A stretch of 64,000 nt of DNA from Paracoccaceae bacterium (GTDB lineage: Bacteria > Pseudomonadota > Alphaproteobacteria > Rhodobacterales > Rhodobacteraceae), in the NCBI GenBank assembly GCA_024742695.1, contig JANSXY010000008.1, forward strand, positions 1 to 64,000. The letters are read 5' to 3'. The position numbers were made by a program, and so were the translations under genes. Shown here one piece after another: positions 44,553-56,421 of this stretch. Below the pieces are notes generated by a model, which was not told the origin of the DNA, did not search any database, and was given only the letters and a program-made list of their open reading frames with translations. How positions within the stretch are numbered: position 1 is the stretch's first letter; each line of letters opens with the position of its first letter.

Positions 44553-45989
44553 ATGATCCCGGTCTTCGCCTTCGACAATTCCTATGCCCGGCTGCCCGAG
44601 CGGTTCTTCGCCCGCCAGCCGCCCGATCCGGTCGCCGCGCCCGGTCTGATCGCCGTGAATTCCGCGCTGGCCCGGGCACTGGGCCTCGATCCGCAGGCCC
44701 TGGCCACGCCCGAAGGCGTGGCGATGCTGGCCGGCAACCACCTGCCCGAGGGCGCCGATCCGATCGCCCAGGCCTATGCCGGCCACCAGTTCGGCGGCTT
44801 CGTGCCGCAGCTGGGCGACGGCCGCGCGGTGCTGCTGGGCGAGATCGTGGCCCCTGATTGCCGGCGCGTCGACCTGCAACTGAAGGGCGCCGGCCAGACG
44901 CCGTTCTCGCGGCGCGGCGACGGTCGGGCCTGGATCGGCCCGGTGATCCGCGAATACCTCGTCTCCGAGGCGATGGCCGCGCTCGGCGTGCCGACCACCC
45001 GCGCGCTCGCCGCGGTGACGACCGGCGAGACGGTCTGGCGCGAGGCCGCCCTGCCCGGCGCGGTGCTGGCCCGCACCGCGGCCAGCCACATCCGCGTCGG
45101 CACATTCCAGTTCTTCGCGGTGCGCGGCGACACGGACGCGATCGAAACCCTCGCCCGCCACGTCATCGCCCGCCACTACCCCGAGGCCGGCGGCGCGCTC
45201 GACCTGTTCGACGCGGTGGTGGCGGCGCAGGCGAGGCTGGTGGCGCACTGGATGGCGCTGGGGTTCATCCACGGGGTGATGAACACCGACAACATGGCGA
45301 TCTCGGGCGAGACGATCGACTACGGCCCCTGCGCCTTCATCGACGGCTACCATCCCGACACGGTGTTTTCCTCGATCGACAGCCACGGCCGCTATGCCTA
45401 TTCGAACCAGCCCCGGGTGGCGATCTGGAACCTCGCGCAACTGGCGTCCTGCCTGGTGCCGATGATCGAGGCGGAACTGGGCCAGCCGACCGAGGCGGTG
45501 ATCGGGATCGCGACCGATCACCTGAACCGCTTCAGCGAGATCTACGAAGCCGAATGGCTGGCCCGGATGGCCGCCAAGATCGGCATCGCGGATCCGAAAC
45601 CCGAGGATCGCGCGCTGATCGAAACGCTGCTGACCCGCATGGCCGGGCAACGCGCCGATTTCACCCGCGTGTTCCGCGGCCTCGCCGAGGGCACCGCCGC
45701 CGCCGAGTTCACCGAACCGGAGGCTTACGAAGGCTGGGCCGCCGACTGGCGGGCCCGGATCGCGGGCGACCCGGCGGCCGAAGCGCGGATGCGCGCCGCC
45801 AACCCCGCGATCATCCCCCGTAACCACCGCGTGGAAGAGGCGATTGCCGCCGCCGTGGCGGGCGATCTCGCGCCGTTCCACGCGCTTCATGCCGCCCTGG
45901 CCAGCCCCTTCGACCGGCCCGCGGACGATCCCTACCGCGCCGCGCCGCGCCCCGGCGAGGAAGTGCGCCGCACCTTCTGCGGCACCTGA
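44553..45989 (+). CDS. selO: Protein adenylyltransferase SelO / YdiU family (478 aa)
   Basis: [58 protein letters not shown] and [20 protein letters not shown] are hallmark blocks of SelO, a pseudokinase that transfers AMP to Ser/Thr/Tyr residues of redox-related proteins. The catalytic DN and DYG elements are present. The protein ends CGT: many SelO members carry a C-terminal Cys (selenocysteine in eukaryotes), here in the last three residues. Full length, monocistronic. Confidence 0.92.
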   Translation: MIPVFAFDNSYARLPERFFARQPPDPVAAPGLIAVNSALARALGLDPQALATPEGVAMLAGNHLPEGADPIAQAYAGHQFGGFVPQLGDGRAVLLGEIVAPDCRRVDLQLKGAGQTPFSRRGDGRAWIGPVIREYLVSEAMAALGVPTTRALAAVTTGETVWREAALPGAVLARTAASHIRVGTFQFFAVRGDTDAIETLARHVIARHYPEAGGALDLFDAVVAAQARLVAHWMALGFIHGVMNTDNMAISGETIDYGPCAFIDGYHPDTVFSSIDSHGRYAYSNQPRVAIWNLAQLASCLVPMIEAELGQPTEAVIGIATDHLNRFSEIYEAEWLARMAAKIGIADPKPEDRALIETLLTRMAGQRADFTRVFRGLAEGTAAAEFTEPEAYEGWAADWRARIAGDPAAEARMRAANPAIIPRNHRVEEAIAAAVAGDLAPFHALHAALASPFDRPADDPYRAAPRPGEEVRRTFCGT

Positions 45990-45993
45990 GGCA

Positions 45994-46059
45994 TTTTGGT
46001 CTTCAAATATCCCGCGGGGGAGGCCGGGCGCAGCCCGGACCGGGGGCGCGAAGCCCCCG
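45994..46059. repeat. Double-hairpin intergenic repeat of the Rhodobacteraceae type
   Basis: TTTTGGTCTTCAAATATCCC is followed by two adjacent stems: CCGGGC/GCCCGG (46024-46029 with 46033-46038) and CGGGGGC/GCCCCCG (46041-46047 with 46053-46059). An ATATCCC lead with G/C hairpins of this kind recurs in intergenic gaps of Rhodobacteraceae genomes, as remembered and not checked. It lies between the convergent selO and EamA genes, where it probably acts as a transcription terminator. Confidence 0.5.
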
Positions 46060-46067
46060 CGCCCGCC

Positions 46068-46955
46068 TCAGCCGCGCGCCGGACGGTTGATCAGCCAAAG
46101 CCCCGCCGCCACCAGCCCCAGTGCGCCGGCCACCGAGGCGCCGATCGGCTCGCCGAGGATGAGCGCGCCCAGCGCCACGGAGAACACCGGCGTCAGGAAG
46201 GAGAAACTCGCCACCGCCGCCGCCGGATAGATCGTCAGGATCCAGAACCAGAACAGGAAGGCGCCCGAGACCGTGACGGCGGCCTGGAACACCAGGCTCG
46301 CCACCGGCAGCGGCGCGAGATCGCGCAGCAGCGGCCCGAAGGCCGGCGCCAGCGCCAGGAGCACGACGGCCGAGACGCAGACCTGCCAGAACAGCTGCGC
46401 CTCGGGCTTCAGTTCGCTCAGCCGCGTCAGCCGGGCGCACAGCGCGATCCCCGCCCAGCTGACCGCCGCGCCAAGCGCGCAAAGGTCGCCCGCAAGGCTG
46501 GCCTGCCCGCCCGCGTCGCGGTCGGCCAGCACCCAGATCACCCCCGCGAAAGCCAGCGCCAGCCCCGCCGCCTTCGCCCGGCCGATCCGTTCGCCGGGGA
46601 TGAACAGATGCGCGGCCAGCGCCAGCCACAGCGGCATCGAGTAGAAGATGATCGCCGCCCGCGTCACCGTCGTCAGATCGAGCGCGATGAACAGGAACAC
46701 GAACTCGACCGAGAACACCGCGCCGACCAGCAGGCCGGGGCCCAGGTAGGCCAGGTCCAGCCCCGCGCGCCGGCCCCGCAGCCGCGCCCAGGCCCAGACG
46801 AATCCGATCGCCAGAAGCGAGCGCAGCCCGGCCGAGAACACCGGCTGAAACCCGTCGTTCGACAGCTTGATCGCGACCTGGTTGACGGCAAGAACCAGCG
46901 AGAACAGCACCAGCGAGGATGCCCCGAAGGCGTCGATCGCCTGCTTGCGCTGCAT
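46068..46955 (-). CDS. EamA/DMT-superfamily transporter (295 aa)
   Basis: Ten hydrophobic segments in two five-helix EamA repeats (for example SSLVLFSLVLAVNQVAIKLS and LVGAVFSVEFVFLFIAL; second repeat LAGDLCALGAAVSWAGIALC) identify a drug/metabolite transporter superfamily exporter. The substrate is unknown. The ATG at 46955 gives a normal length. It is divergent from the Fur-family gene, with 149 bp between them. Confidence 0.85.
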   Translation of the reverse strand: MQRKQAIDAFGASSLVLFSLVLAVNQVAIKLSNDGFQPVFSAGLRSLLAIGFVWAWARLRGRRAGLDLAYLGPGLLVGAVFSVEFVFLFIALDLTTVTRAAIIFYSMPLWLALAAHLFIPGERIGRAKAAGLALAFAGVIWVLADRDAGGQASLAGDLCALGAAVSWAGIALCARLTRLSELKPEAQLFWQVCVSAVVLLALAPAFGPLLRDLAPLPVASLVFQAAVTVSGAFLFWFWILTIYPAAAVASFSFLTPVFSVALGALILGEPIGASVAGALGLVAAGLWLINRPARG

Positions 46956-47104
46956 GCCCGCCTCCCCCACGCGTCGCGCCACACAATCCCGGCCCCGCGC
47001 CGGTGTCAACGCCGCCGGCCACCGGCGGCGGGCGGAAAGCCTTTCCCCGCGCCGCCTGATCGCGTAGATGCGGGCGCAACGGGACGAGGAGCACGGGGGC
47101 GCCG

Positions 47105-47527
47105 ATGACGCCGACGATCATCGAACGCTGCGAAGCGCAGGGGCTGCGGCTGACCGACCAGCGCCGCATCATCGCCGAGGTGCTCGAGGAGGCCGAGGAT
47201 CACCCCGACGTGGAAGAGTTGCATCGGCGCGCCGCCGCCCGCGACGCGCGGATCTCTCTGGCCACCGTCTATCGCACCGTGAAGCTGTTCGAGGAATCGG
47301 GGATCCTCGACAAGCACGAATTCGGCGACGGCCGCGCCCGCTACGAGGATGCCGAACGCGACCATCACGACCACCTGATCGACCTGACGACCGGCGACGT
47401 CATCGAGTTCTGCGACCCCGAGATCGAGGCCTTGCAGGAACGGATCGCGGAGAAGTTGGGCTACCGGCTGAAGGGCCACAGGCTGGAGCTTTACGGCGTA
47501 CCGGTGAAGGGCCGCACGGGCCGCTAG
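47105..47527 (+). CDS. fur: Fur-family metalloregulator (140 aa)
   Basis: The winged-helix core (GLRLTDQRRIIAEVLEEAED, ISLATVYRTVKLFEESGILD) and the metal-binding segment DAERDHHDHLIDLTTGDVIE then FCDPEIEALQ are typical Fur. The CxxC structural zinc site is absent (a single Cys), as in the alphaproteobacterial Fur/Mur branch. It may sense manganese or iron. It is flanked by two EamA transporters, with no sign of co-transcription beyond a 102-bp gap to the second. Confidence 0.88.
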   Translation: MTPTIIERCEAQGLRLTDQRRIIAEVLEEAEDHPDVEELHRRAAARDARISLATVYRTVKLFEESGILDKHEFGDGRARYEDAERDHHDHLIDLTTGDVIEFCDPEIEALQERIAEKLGYRLKGHRLELYGVPVKGRTGR

Positions 47528-47566
47528 GCCCTTTCGCCCGCCGCACGGGCAGGCTATCGCCGGGCC

Positions 47567-47626
47567 GGGCGGACGGGGCCGACGGACGGGGCGGACGGAC
47601 GGGGCGGACGGGCGGGGCGGGGCGGG
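47567..47626. repeat. G-rich 13-bp tandem repeat
   Basis: GACGGACGGGGCG is repeated head to tail at 47581-47593 and 47594-47606, followed by a degenerate third unit. The tract is preceded by a related GGACGGGGC copy at 47571-47579. It lies between fur and the EamA gene, immediately upstream of its GTG start. Runs of four Gs recur regularly, so a G-quadruplex is possible. Confidence 0.7.
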
Positions 47627-47629
47627 ATC

Positions 47630-49838
<2,209 letters not shown>

Positions 49839-49899
49839 CCGGGCCGCGCCCGGCCCCGCCGTCTGGAACGGCGCGGCCGGGCGCGCTATACTAAAGGCC

Positions 49900-50376
49900 A
49901 TGACCGCCGACGAGATCATTTTCCGCCTCGGCCTCGAACCGCATCCCGAGGGCGGCTGGTACCGCCAGACCTGGGCGGCCAAGGCCGAAACCGGCGCGCG
50001 ACCCGCCGGCACCTGCATCTACTTCCTGCTCAAGGCCGGCGAGCGCAGCCACTGGCACCGCGTCGACGCCGCCGAGATCTGGCATTTCTATGCCGGTGCG
50101 CCGCTGACGCTGCGGGTGGCCGAAACTGCGGCCGGGCCGGCCATCGCGCGCTGCCTCGGCCCCGACCTGGCAGCCGGGCAATGCCCGCAACTGATCGTGC
50201 CCACCGGCCACTGGCAGGCGGCGCAGACGACGGGCGCATGGAGCCTTGTCGGCTGCACCGTGTCGCCCGGTTTCCGGTTCGAGGGGTTCGAACTGGCCGC
50301 GCCGGGGTTCGACATTCCCGGCCGGGAGGCGGAGGGCGCGGGCGGCGAGGGCTGCGCCTGGAAGGCCGGCCGCTAG
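49900..50376 (+). CDS. Cupin_5 (DUF985) family protein (158 aa)
   Basis: [34 protein letters not shown] then EIWHFYAG, and the [21 protein letters not shown]-terminal block fit the DUF985/Cupin_5 family, a single beta-barrel that may bind a metal through the His residues. The enzymatic role is unknown. It converges on anmK with 16 bp between the stops and starts 61 bp after eno. Confidence 0.83.
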   Translation: MTADEIIFRLGLEPHPEGGWYRQTWAAKAETGARPAGTCIYFLLKAGERSHWHRVDAAEIWHFYAGAPLTLRVAETAAGPAIARCLGPDLAAGQCPQLIVPTGHWQAAQTTGAWSLVGCTVSPGFRFEGFELAAPGFDIPGREAEGAGGEGCAWKAGR

Positions 50377-50392
50377 GCGCGCGCGGGCGGCC

Positions 50393-51496
50393 CTACGCCT
50401 TCGCCGGTTCGCTGACCTGCCCGCCGCCGACCAGCGCCGCCACGCCCGTGGTGGCGGGCCCCGAGGTCGGCAGGCCGCGCAGCACGCGCACGGCGAGATA
50501 GCCGAAGGCCTGCGCTTCCAGCATGTCGCCGTTCAGCCCCGCCGCCTCGACCGGTTCCACCGGGCAGGGCATTTCCCGTGCCAGCAGCGCCATCAGCGTC
50601 GCGTTGTGCCGCCCGCCGCCGGAGACCAGCAGCCGCGCGGGCGGGCGCGGAAAGTGTTCCAGGCCGCGGCCCACGGCGGCGGCCACGCAGGCCGACAGCG
50701 TCGCCGCGGCATCGGCATCCGGCAACTCGGCCACCGCCGTCACCAGCCAGTCGAAGCCCGACCGGTCCAGCGATTTCGGCGGCACGCGGTAGAAATAGGG
50801 ATGCGCGAGAAACCGTTGCACGATCGCGGCATCGGCGGTGCCGGCGGCGGCCAGCGCACCGTCGAGATCGCGCGGCAGCCCGCGCCGGAGCCGCATCAGA
50901 TCGTCGATCGGCGCGTTGCCCGGCCCGGTGTCGAAGGCGATACAGGCGCCCTCGGCCTCCGGCGCGTCCTGGTCGGGATCGACCCAGGTGATGTTCGCCA
51001 CGCCGCCGAGGTTGAGCACCGCCAGCGGTTCCTCCGCGCCGATCCAGCGCGCGCAGGCATGGTGGAAATACGGCGCCAGCGGCGCGCCCTGCCCGCCCAG
51101 CCTGAGATCGGCCGAACGGAAATCCCAGACCACCGGCATCCCCAGCACCTCGGCCAGCACCGCGCCCGACCCGGCCTGGTGGGTGCGGTGAAACTCCGGC
51201 TCATGCGCCAGCGTCTGGCCGTGAAAGCCCACGACATCGCCGCCCGCGAACCCCGACAGAAGCGCGGCATGCGCGGTCTCGACGACCTCGGCGGCCTCTT
51301 CCACCCCCGGCTCGCCGGGCCAGCGGCCCAGCGCGGCGCGCAGGATCTCGCGCTCCTTTTCCTTGTAGGGGCGATAGTCCGTCGCGCCGAACTCGATGAT
51401 CCGAACCCCGTCGGTGCGCACCAGCGCGGCATCGACGCCATCGAGCGAGGTGCCCGACATCGTTCCCAGTGCCCAGAGCGGACCGGCTGGCTTCAT
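50393..51496 (-). CDS. anmK: Anhydro-N-acetylmuramic acid kinase (367 aa)
   Basis: [20 protein letters not shown] at the N-terminus is the AnmK signature. [35 protein letters not shown] and [11 protein letters not shown] complete the sugar-kinase fold. It hydrates and phosphorylates 1,6-anhydro-MurNAc to MurNAc-6-phosphate in peptidoglycan recycling. The ATG at 51496 gives the normal length. It is divergent from tyrS, a pairing seen in many alphaproteobacteria. Confidence 0.94.
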   Translation of the reverse strand: MKPAGPLWALGTMSGTSLDGVDAALVRTDGVRIIEFGATDYRPYKEKEREILRAALGRWPGEPGVEEAAEVVETAHAALLSGFAGGDVVGFHGQTLAHEPEFHRTHQAGSGAVLAEVLGMPVVWDFRSADLRLGGQGAPLAPYFHHACARWIGAEEPLAVLNLGGVANITWVDPDQDAPEAEGACIAFDTGPGNAPIDDLMRLRRGLPRDLDGALAAAGTADAAIVQRFLAHPYFYRVPPKSLDRSGFDWLVTAVAELPDADAAATLSACVAAAVGRGLEHFPRPPARLLVSGGGRHNATLMALLAREMPCPVEPVEAAGLNGDMLEAQAFGYLAVRVLRGLPTSGPATTGVAALVGGGQVSEPAKA

Positions 51497-51556
51497 GCTC
51501 TTCCCCTTGCCTGTTCGCGCCGATATACGGCAGCGGCCAGACGGGGAACAAGTGCG

Positions 51557-52807
51557 ATGACCTATCATCCTAAATCCGACTTCCTGCACGTGATCACCCA
51601 GCGCGGCTTCCTGGCCGACTGCACCGATCTTCAGGCGCTGGACGAGGCGCTGATCTCGGGCGTGGTGCCGGGCTACATCGGCTATGACGCGACCGCGCAA
51701 TCCCTGCATGTCGGGCATCTTCTGAACATCATGCTGCTGCGCTGGCTGCAAAGGACCGGGCACCAGCCGATCACGCTGATGGGCGGCGGCACCACCAAGG
51801 TCGGCGACCCGTCGTTCCGGGCCGAGGAGCGGCCACTGCTGACAGCGCAGGCGATCGACGGCAACATCGCCTCGATGCAGAAGGTCTTCGCCCGCTACCT
51901 CGATTACGGCGCGGGCGCGTCGGACGCGATCATGCTCAACAACGCCGAGTGGCTGGACGGGCTGAACTACCTCGATTTCCTGCGCGACATCGGGCGGCAT
52001 TTCAGCGTCAACCGGATGCTGTCGTTCGAAAGCGTGAAATCGCGGCTGGACCGCGAACAGTCGCTGTCGTTCCTCGAATTCAACTACATGATCCTTCAGG
52101 CCTACGACTTCCTCGAACTCAACCGCCGCTACGGCTGCCGGTTGCAGATGGGCGGGTCCGACCAGTGGGGCAACATCGTCAACGGCATCGACCTGACCCG
52201 CCGGATCCTCGATCACGAGGTCTGGGGCCTGACCACGCCACTGCTGACCACCTCCGACGGGCGCAAGATGGGCAAGTCGGCGCAGGGCGCGATCTGGCTC
52301 AATGCCGAGATGCTGAGCCCCTATGAATTCTGGCAGTTCTGGCGCAACACCACCGATGCCGACGTGGGGCGGTTCCTGAAACTCTACACCGAGCTTCCGG
52401 TGGACGAGTGCGACCGGCTGGGAGCGCTGGCCGGCAGCGAGATCAACGAGGCCAAGATCGTGCTGGCCAACGAGGTCACGGCGCTTCTGCACGGGGCCGA
52501 GGCGGCGGCGGCGGCGGAGGCCACCGCGCGCGAGGTGTTCGAGAAGGGTGGCGTGGGCGACGACCTGCCAACACTGGCGCTGAGCGCGGCGGAGGTCGGC
52601 GAGGGCATCAGCCTGGCGCAGCTTTTCATCCGCTCGGGCCTTGCGAAAACCGGCAAGGACGCCAAGCGGCTGATCGCCGAGGGCGGCGCGCGGGTGAACG
52701 ACGAGCCGGCCGCGGATGCCGGCCGGATGTTCGCGCCCGCCGATTTCGCCCGGCCGGTGAAGCTGACGGCGGGCAAGAAGCGGCACGCGCTGGTGACGCT
52801 GGGCTGA
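51557..52807 (+). CDS. tyrS: Tyrosyl-tRNA synthetase (416 aa)
   Basis: The class I signature appears as [16 protein letters not shown] (HIGH-like) and [14 protein letters not shown] (KMSKS-like). [20 protein letters not shown] gives the tyrosine-binding region, and the C-terminal S4-like RNA-binding domain ends the protein ([20 protein letters not shown]). It charges tRNA-Tyr. The true start is the ATG at 51557; the long upstream frame is a shadow of anmK. Confidence 0.97.
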   Translation: MTYHPKSDFLHVITQRGFLADCTDLQALDEALISGVVPGYIGYDATAQSLHVGHLLNIMLLRWLQRTGHQPITLMGGGTTKVGDPSFRAEERPLLTAQAIDGNIASMQKVFARYLDYGAGASDAIMLNNAEWLDGLNYLDFLRDIGRHFSVNRMLSFESVKSRLDREQSLSFLEFNYMILQAYDFLELNRRYGCRLQMGGSDQWGNIVNGIDLTRRILDHEVWGLTTPLLTTSDGRKMGKSAQGAIWLNAEMLSPYEFWQFWRNTTDADVGRFLKLYTELPVDECDRLGALAGSEINEAKIVLANEVTALLHGAEAAAAAEATAREVFEKGGVGDDLPTLALSAAEVGEGISLAQLFIRSGLAKTGKDAKRLIAEGGARVNDEPAADAGRMFAPADFARPVKLTAGKKRHALVTLG

Positions 52808-52824
52808 GGCCCGGATCGGCCCCG

Positions 52825-53784
52825 TCAGGGGCCGATCATCCATTCCCCGTCGGGATGGAAGGCGTGAAAGGCGAAGGCGAAGATCACGTCATGCACGACA
52901 TCGGCGCCAGCCGCGTCGCGCACCCGCACCGATCCGACATCGCGGCCCTGCCCGATCCGCGCGGCATCGAGCGCCGAGGCCTCGCCCGGCACCCATGAAA
53001 TCGTCACACCGGCTTCGGCGATCCCGCCCGTCGCGGCCACGCGGGTCAGCGGCCAGGCACGGTCGCCCACCCGCACGACACGTTCCAGCGGGTGAATGCC
53101 GTGCGGCGGGTCCGCGCCGTCATAAAGGAACGGCCGGGCCAGGCTGTCGTAGCCGACATAGGGGTTGCGGCCGTAGCTGCGCGGCCAGTCGGGCTGATCC
53201 ATCACCAAGCCGTCGGGATTGCGCGCGGCGAAGGCGCCCCAGCTTTCCATCCAGCCGGGCAGTTGCCGAAGCTCCGATCCGGCCATCTCGCCCACGATCG
53301 CCCGTGCCGTGGCCTGCTGCCACCAGCTTTCGGTCTGCCGGTCGTACATGATCATGTCGGAATGGCGCAGAAGGCCCGAGACCCCGAAACTGAGCTCCGC
53401 GCCATCCACCCGACGGTCGAAGACCATCGCGGCATTGCACAGCGGGCAGAAGGTGACGGCCACGGGGATGCCGCCGGCGCTGTCGTTGACGATCTCGTGC
53501 CAGGTCAGGTAGCGGACCGGCCAGGCGCGGGGCGTGTCGCCGGGCATCTCCAGCACCAGCACCGGTTCGGCCGGGTCGAGCCGGGATTCCCCGGCGACCG
53601 GGATCATCCGGGGCGCATCCAGCGCGGGGATGCCATCCTTCGGCGGCCCGCCGGAACGGATCTCGGCGAAATCGACCGTGGCGCGGGAAAAATCGGTGTC
53701 GGGCCAGGCGGCGGCCCAGCGCGCGGGATCGGCGGCTGCGGGGGCGGCAAGCAGCAGGGCAAGAGCGAGGGCAATCTGGCGCAT
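52825..53784 (-). CDS. DUF3179 domain protein, exported (319 aa)
   Basis: A Sec signal peptide ([18 protein letters not shown]) is followed by the DUF3179 core, [19 protein letters not shown] then [20 protein letters not shown], with [20 protein letters not shown]. The conserved CPLC pair looks like a redox or metal site. The function is unknown and it is predicted to be periplasmic. The ATG at 53784 (GGAGGTGCCCC upstream) is preferred over the longer frame. It converges on tyrS. Confidence 0.85.
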   Translation of the reverse strand: MRQIALALALLLAAPAAADPARWAAAWPDTDFSRATVDFAEIRSGGPPKDGIPALDAPRMIPVAGESRLDPAEPVLVLEMPGDTPRAWPVRYLTWHEIVNDSAGGIPVAVTFCPLCNAAMVFDRRVDGAELSFGVSGLLRHSDMIMYDRQTESWWQQATARAIVGEMAGSELRQLPGWMESWGAFAARNPDGLVMDQPDWPRSYGRNPYVGYDSLARPFLYDGADPPHGIHPLERVVRVGDRAWPLTRVAATGGIAEAGVTISWVPGEASALDAARIGQGRDVGSVRVRDAAGADVVHDVIFAFAFHAFHPDGEWMIGP

Positions 53785-53862
53785 GGGGCACCTCCTGCCG
53801 CCATCGTGCCAGCCGCCGCGCGGCCTGCCCATCCCGTCTGACGCAAGCGTGACCGGGCGCGA

Positions 53863-53888
53863 GCCGGGCGCCCCGCGAGGCGCCCGGC
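53863..53888 (-). terminator. Hairpin after the exported cyclophilin gene
   Basis: GCCGGGCGCC (53863-53872) and GGCGCCCGGC (53879-53888) pair perfectly around a 6-nt loop, 15 bases downstream of the stop of the minus-strand cyclophilin. No T-run follows, so termination strength is uncertain. Confidence 0.55.
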
Positions 53889-53902
53889 GATCCGCTTCGG
53901 CG

Positions 53903-54481
53903 TCAGCGCGCGACGGTGACCGCGGCCATGAAGTCGGGCTCTTCCACCGCGCCGTTCTGGCGCTGGTCGCCCTTCTTGATCGAATCGACTACCTCCATGC
54001 CCTCGATCACCCGGCCGACGACGGTGTACTGGCCGTCAAGGAACGGGCCCGGCGCGAACATGATGAAGAACTGGCTGTTGGCCGAATTCGGATCGGCGGC
54101 CCGCGCCATGCCCACCACGCCGCGGTCGAAGGTGATGTCGGAGAATTCGGCGGGAATGTCGGCGCGGTTCGACCCGCCCATCCCGGCCATCCGCAACTCG
54201 CCGTCGATCCGGCCGAACTGCACGTCGCCGGTCTGGGCCATGAACCCGTCGATCACCCGGTGGAACACGACGCCGTCATAGGCGCCCTCTTCCGCCAGCG
54301 CGGTGATCTGCTCGACATGCTTCGGCGCCACGTCGGGCAGCATGTCGATCACGATGGTGCCGGTGGTCGCGCCGCCGACCTCGATCACGAGGTTCGGGCC
54401 CGGCCCGTCCTCGGCCAGCGCGGGGGCGGCGATCAGCAGGGCGGCCAGCCCGGCCGCCAGGGGAAACCGGCGATCAGACAT
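53903..54481 (-). CDS. Exported cyclophilin-type peptidyl-prolyl isomerase (192 aa)
   Basis: A signal peptide (FPLAAGLAALLIAAPALA) precedes a cyclophilin domain with GVVFHRVIDGFMAQTGDVQF and NSQFFIMFAPGPFLDGQYTV followed by VVGRVIEGMEVV. These are the active-site and substrate-groove blocks. It catalyses proline cis-trans isomerisation in the periplasm. Its start overlaps the stop of the cytosolic paralogue by 8 bp. Confidence 0.92.
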   Translation of the reverse strand: MSDRRFPLAAGLAALLIAAPALAEDGPGPNLVIEVGGATTGTIVIDMLPDVAPKHVEQITALAEEGAYDGVVFHRVIDGFMAQTGDVQFGRIDGELRMAGMGGSNRADIPAEFSDITFDRGVVGMARAADPNSANSQFFIMFAPGPFLDGQYTVVGRVIEGMEVVDSIKKGDQRQNGAVEEPDFMAAVTVAR

Positions 54482-54980
54482 CGGCGGCCACCTTGACCGA
54501 GATCATCCGGTCGGGGCTTGCCGGCGGCTCGCCGCGCGCGATGGCGTCGACATGCTCCATGCCGGAAATCACCCGCCCGTAGACGGTGTACTGGCCGTTG
54601 AGGAAATGGTTGTCGCCGAAGTTGATGAAGAACTGGCTGTTGGCCGAGTTCGGGTTCTGCGACCGCGCCGCGCCCAGCGTGCCGCGATCATGCGGCAGCT
54701 TCGAAAACTCCGCCGGCAGGTCGGGCCGGTCCGATCCGCCGGTGCCGGCCCGGCGCGGGTTCCAGCCGCTTTCCATGTTGGCGTGTTCCACGTCGCCGGT
54801 CTGGGCCATGAAGCCCTCGATCACGCGGTGGAAGGCCACGTTGTCATAAAGCCCCGCGCGGGCGAGGTCTTTCATCCGCTCGACATGTTTCGGCGCCACG
54901 TCGGGCAAAAGCTCGATCGTCACGGTGCCGTCCTTCAGTTCCATCAGGATGGTGTTTTCCGGGTCCTTGATCTCGGCCAT
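54474..54980 (-). CDS. ppiB: Cytosolic cyclophilin-type peptidyl-prolyl isomerase (168 aa)
   Basis: NVAFHRVIEGFMAQTGDVEH and NSQFFINFGDNHFLNGQYTV give the cyclophilin active site; no signal peptide is present (MAEIKDPENTILMELKDGTV). AAGGAG eight bases upstream selects the ATG at 54980 over 54998. It is the cytoplasmic partner of the exported paralogue in a two-gene operon. The 145 bp before pgk hold the divergent promoters, with no clear motif. Confidence 0.93.
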   Translation of the reverse strand: MAEIKDPENTILMELKDGTVTIELLPDVAPKHVERMKDLARAGLYDNVAFHRVIEGFMAQTGDVEHANMESGWNPRRAGTGGSDRPDLPAEFSKLPHDRGTLGAARSQNPNSANSQFFINFGDNHFLNGQYTVYGRVISGMEHVDAIARGEPPASPDRMISVKVAADV

Positions 54981-55125
54981 CGGCGTCTCCTTGGTCATCG
55001 CGCGCGACCCTAGTGCGGATACGCGGGCGAGGAAAGGGTGATGGCGGGGCCGCGCCGACAGGCCCCGTTGACGCGGCGAACACGATCGGGTGATGCTCCG
55101 CCCCGAACCGCAGCGGGAGGGACCG

Positions 55126-56319
55126 ATGGCCTGGAAAACGCTCGACGAGATGGACCTGGCGGGCAAGACGGCGCTTGTCCGGGTCGACATCAACGTGCCG
55201 GTCGAGAACGGCCGGGTGACCGACACGACGCGGATCGACCGGATCGTGCCGACGCTGCGCGACATCACCGCGGCCGGCGGAAAGGCGGTGCTGCTGGCGC
55301 ATTTCGGCCGGCCGAAGGGCCAGCGCGTCGAGGACATGAGCCTCAAGGTCACCCTGCCCGCGCTGGAGGCGGCGCTGGGCCGCAAGGTCGCCTTCGCCGA
55401 GGATTGCATCGGCCTGCCGGCCAAGGCGGCGGTGGCCGCGATGGCGCCGGGCGACGTGCTGCTTCTGGAAAACACCCGGTTTCACGCCGGCGAGGAAAAG
55501 AACGACCCGCAGCTTGCCGCCGCGCTGGCCGCGCTGGGCGATGTCTATGTCAACGACGCGTTCTCGGCCGCGCATCGCGCCCATGCCTCGACCGAGGGCA
55601 TCGCGCGGCTGTTGCCGTCCTGCGCCGGGCGGCTGATGGCGGCGGAGTTGCGGGCGCTGGAGGCCGCCCTGGGCGATCCGGTGCGGCCCGTCGTGGCGGT
55701 CGTGGGCGGCGCCAAGGTTTCCACCAAGCTCGACCTGCTGGGCAACCTCGTCGAGAAGGTCGATCACCTGGTGATCGGCGGCGGCATGGCCAACACCTTC
55801 CTGATCGCGCAGGGCGTCGAGGTCGGCAAGTCGCTGGCCGAGCATGACATGGCCGACACCGCGCGCGATATCCTCGCCAAGGCCGAGGCCACCGGCTGCG
55901 CGGTGCTGCTGCCCGGCGATGTCGTGGTGGCGCGCGAGTTCAAGGCCCACGCGGCATCGGAAACGGTCGCGGCCGGCGCCTGCCCCGCGGACGCGATGAT
56001 CCTCGACGCCGGGCCCGAGACGGTGGCGCGGATCGCCGCCGTGTTCGAGGCGTGCCGGACGCTGATCTGGAACGGCCCGCTCGGCGCCTTCGAGATCGAG
56101 CCCTTCGATGCGGCCACCAACGCCGCGGCCGCGAAGGCGGCGGAGCTGACCCGCGCCGGGCGGCTGATCTCGGTCGCCGGCGGCGGCGACACGGTGGCGG
56201 CGCTGAACCGCGCCGGGGTGGCGGCGGATTTCACCTACATTTCCACCGCCGGCGGCGCGTTCCTGGAATGGATGGAGGGCAAGACCCTGCCCGGCGTCGC
56301 GGCGCTGGACGCCGGCTGA
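55126..56319 (+). CDS. pgk: Phosphoglycerate kinase (397 aa)
   Basis: [20 protein letters not shown], the [10 protein letters not shown] signature, the hinge ([20 protein letters not shown]) and the C-terminal nucleotide site ([27 protein letters not shown]) are all present. It interconverts 1,3-bisphosphoglycerate and 3-phosphoglycerate. The ATG at 55126 follows GGGAGGGACCG. The class I aldolase gene follows 102 bp downstream. Confidence 0.97.
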   Translation: MAWKTLDEMDLAGKTALVRVDINVPVENGRVTDTTRIDRIVPTLRDITAAGGKAVLLAHFGRPKGQRVEDMSLKVTLPALEAALGRKVAFAEDCIGLPAKAAVAAMAPGDVLLLENTRFHAGEEKNDPQLAAALAALGDVYVNDAFSAAHRAHASTEGIARLLPSCAGRLMAAELRALEAALGDPVRPVVAVVGGAKVSTKLDLLGNLVEKVDHLVIGGGMANTFLIAQGVEVGKSLAEHDMADTARDILAKAEATGCAVLLPGDVVVAREFKAHAASETVAAGACPADAMILDAGPETVARIAAVFEACRTLIWNGPLGAFEIEPFDAATNAAAAKAAELTRAGRLISVAGGGDTVAALNRAGVAADFTYISTAGGAFLEWMEGKTLPGVAALDAG

Positions 56320-56421
56320 GCCGCGCCGGTTCACCCTGTTAGCGGAACCATCGTTGCGCGAAAGCCCCCTGCCCGGCATAAGCCGGGGCGAAGGATGATC
56401 GTTTCAAAGGGAACCCCGGCC

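Noticed and set aside
46003-47172. 389-aa open frame on the minus strand
   Set aside because: Overlaps the EamA transporter in a different frame and runs through the intergenic region and the start of fur; Ala/Gly/Arg-rich without motifs.
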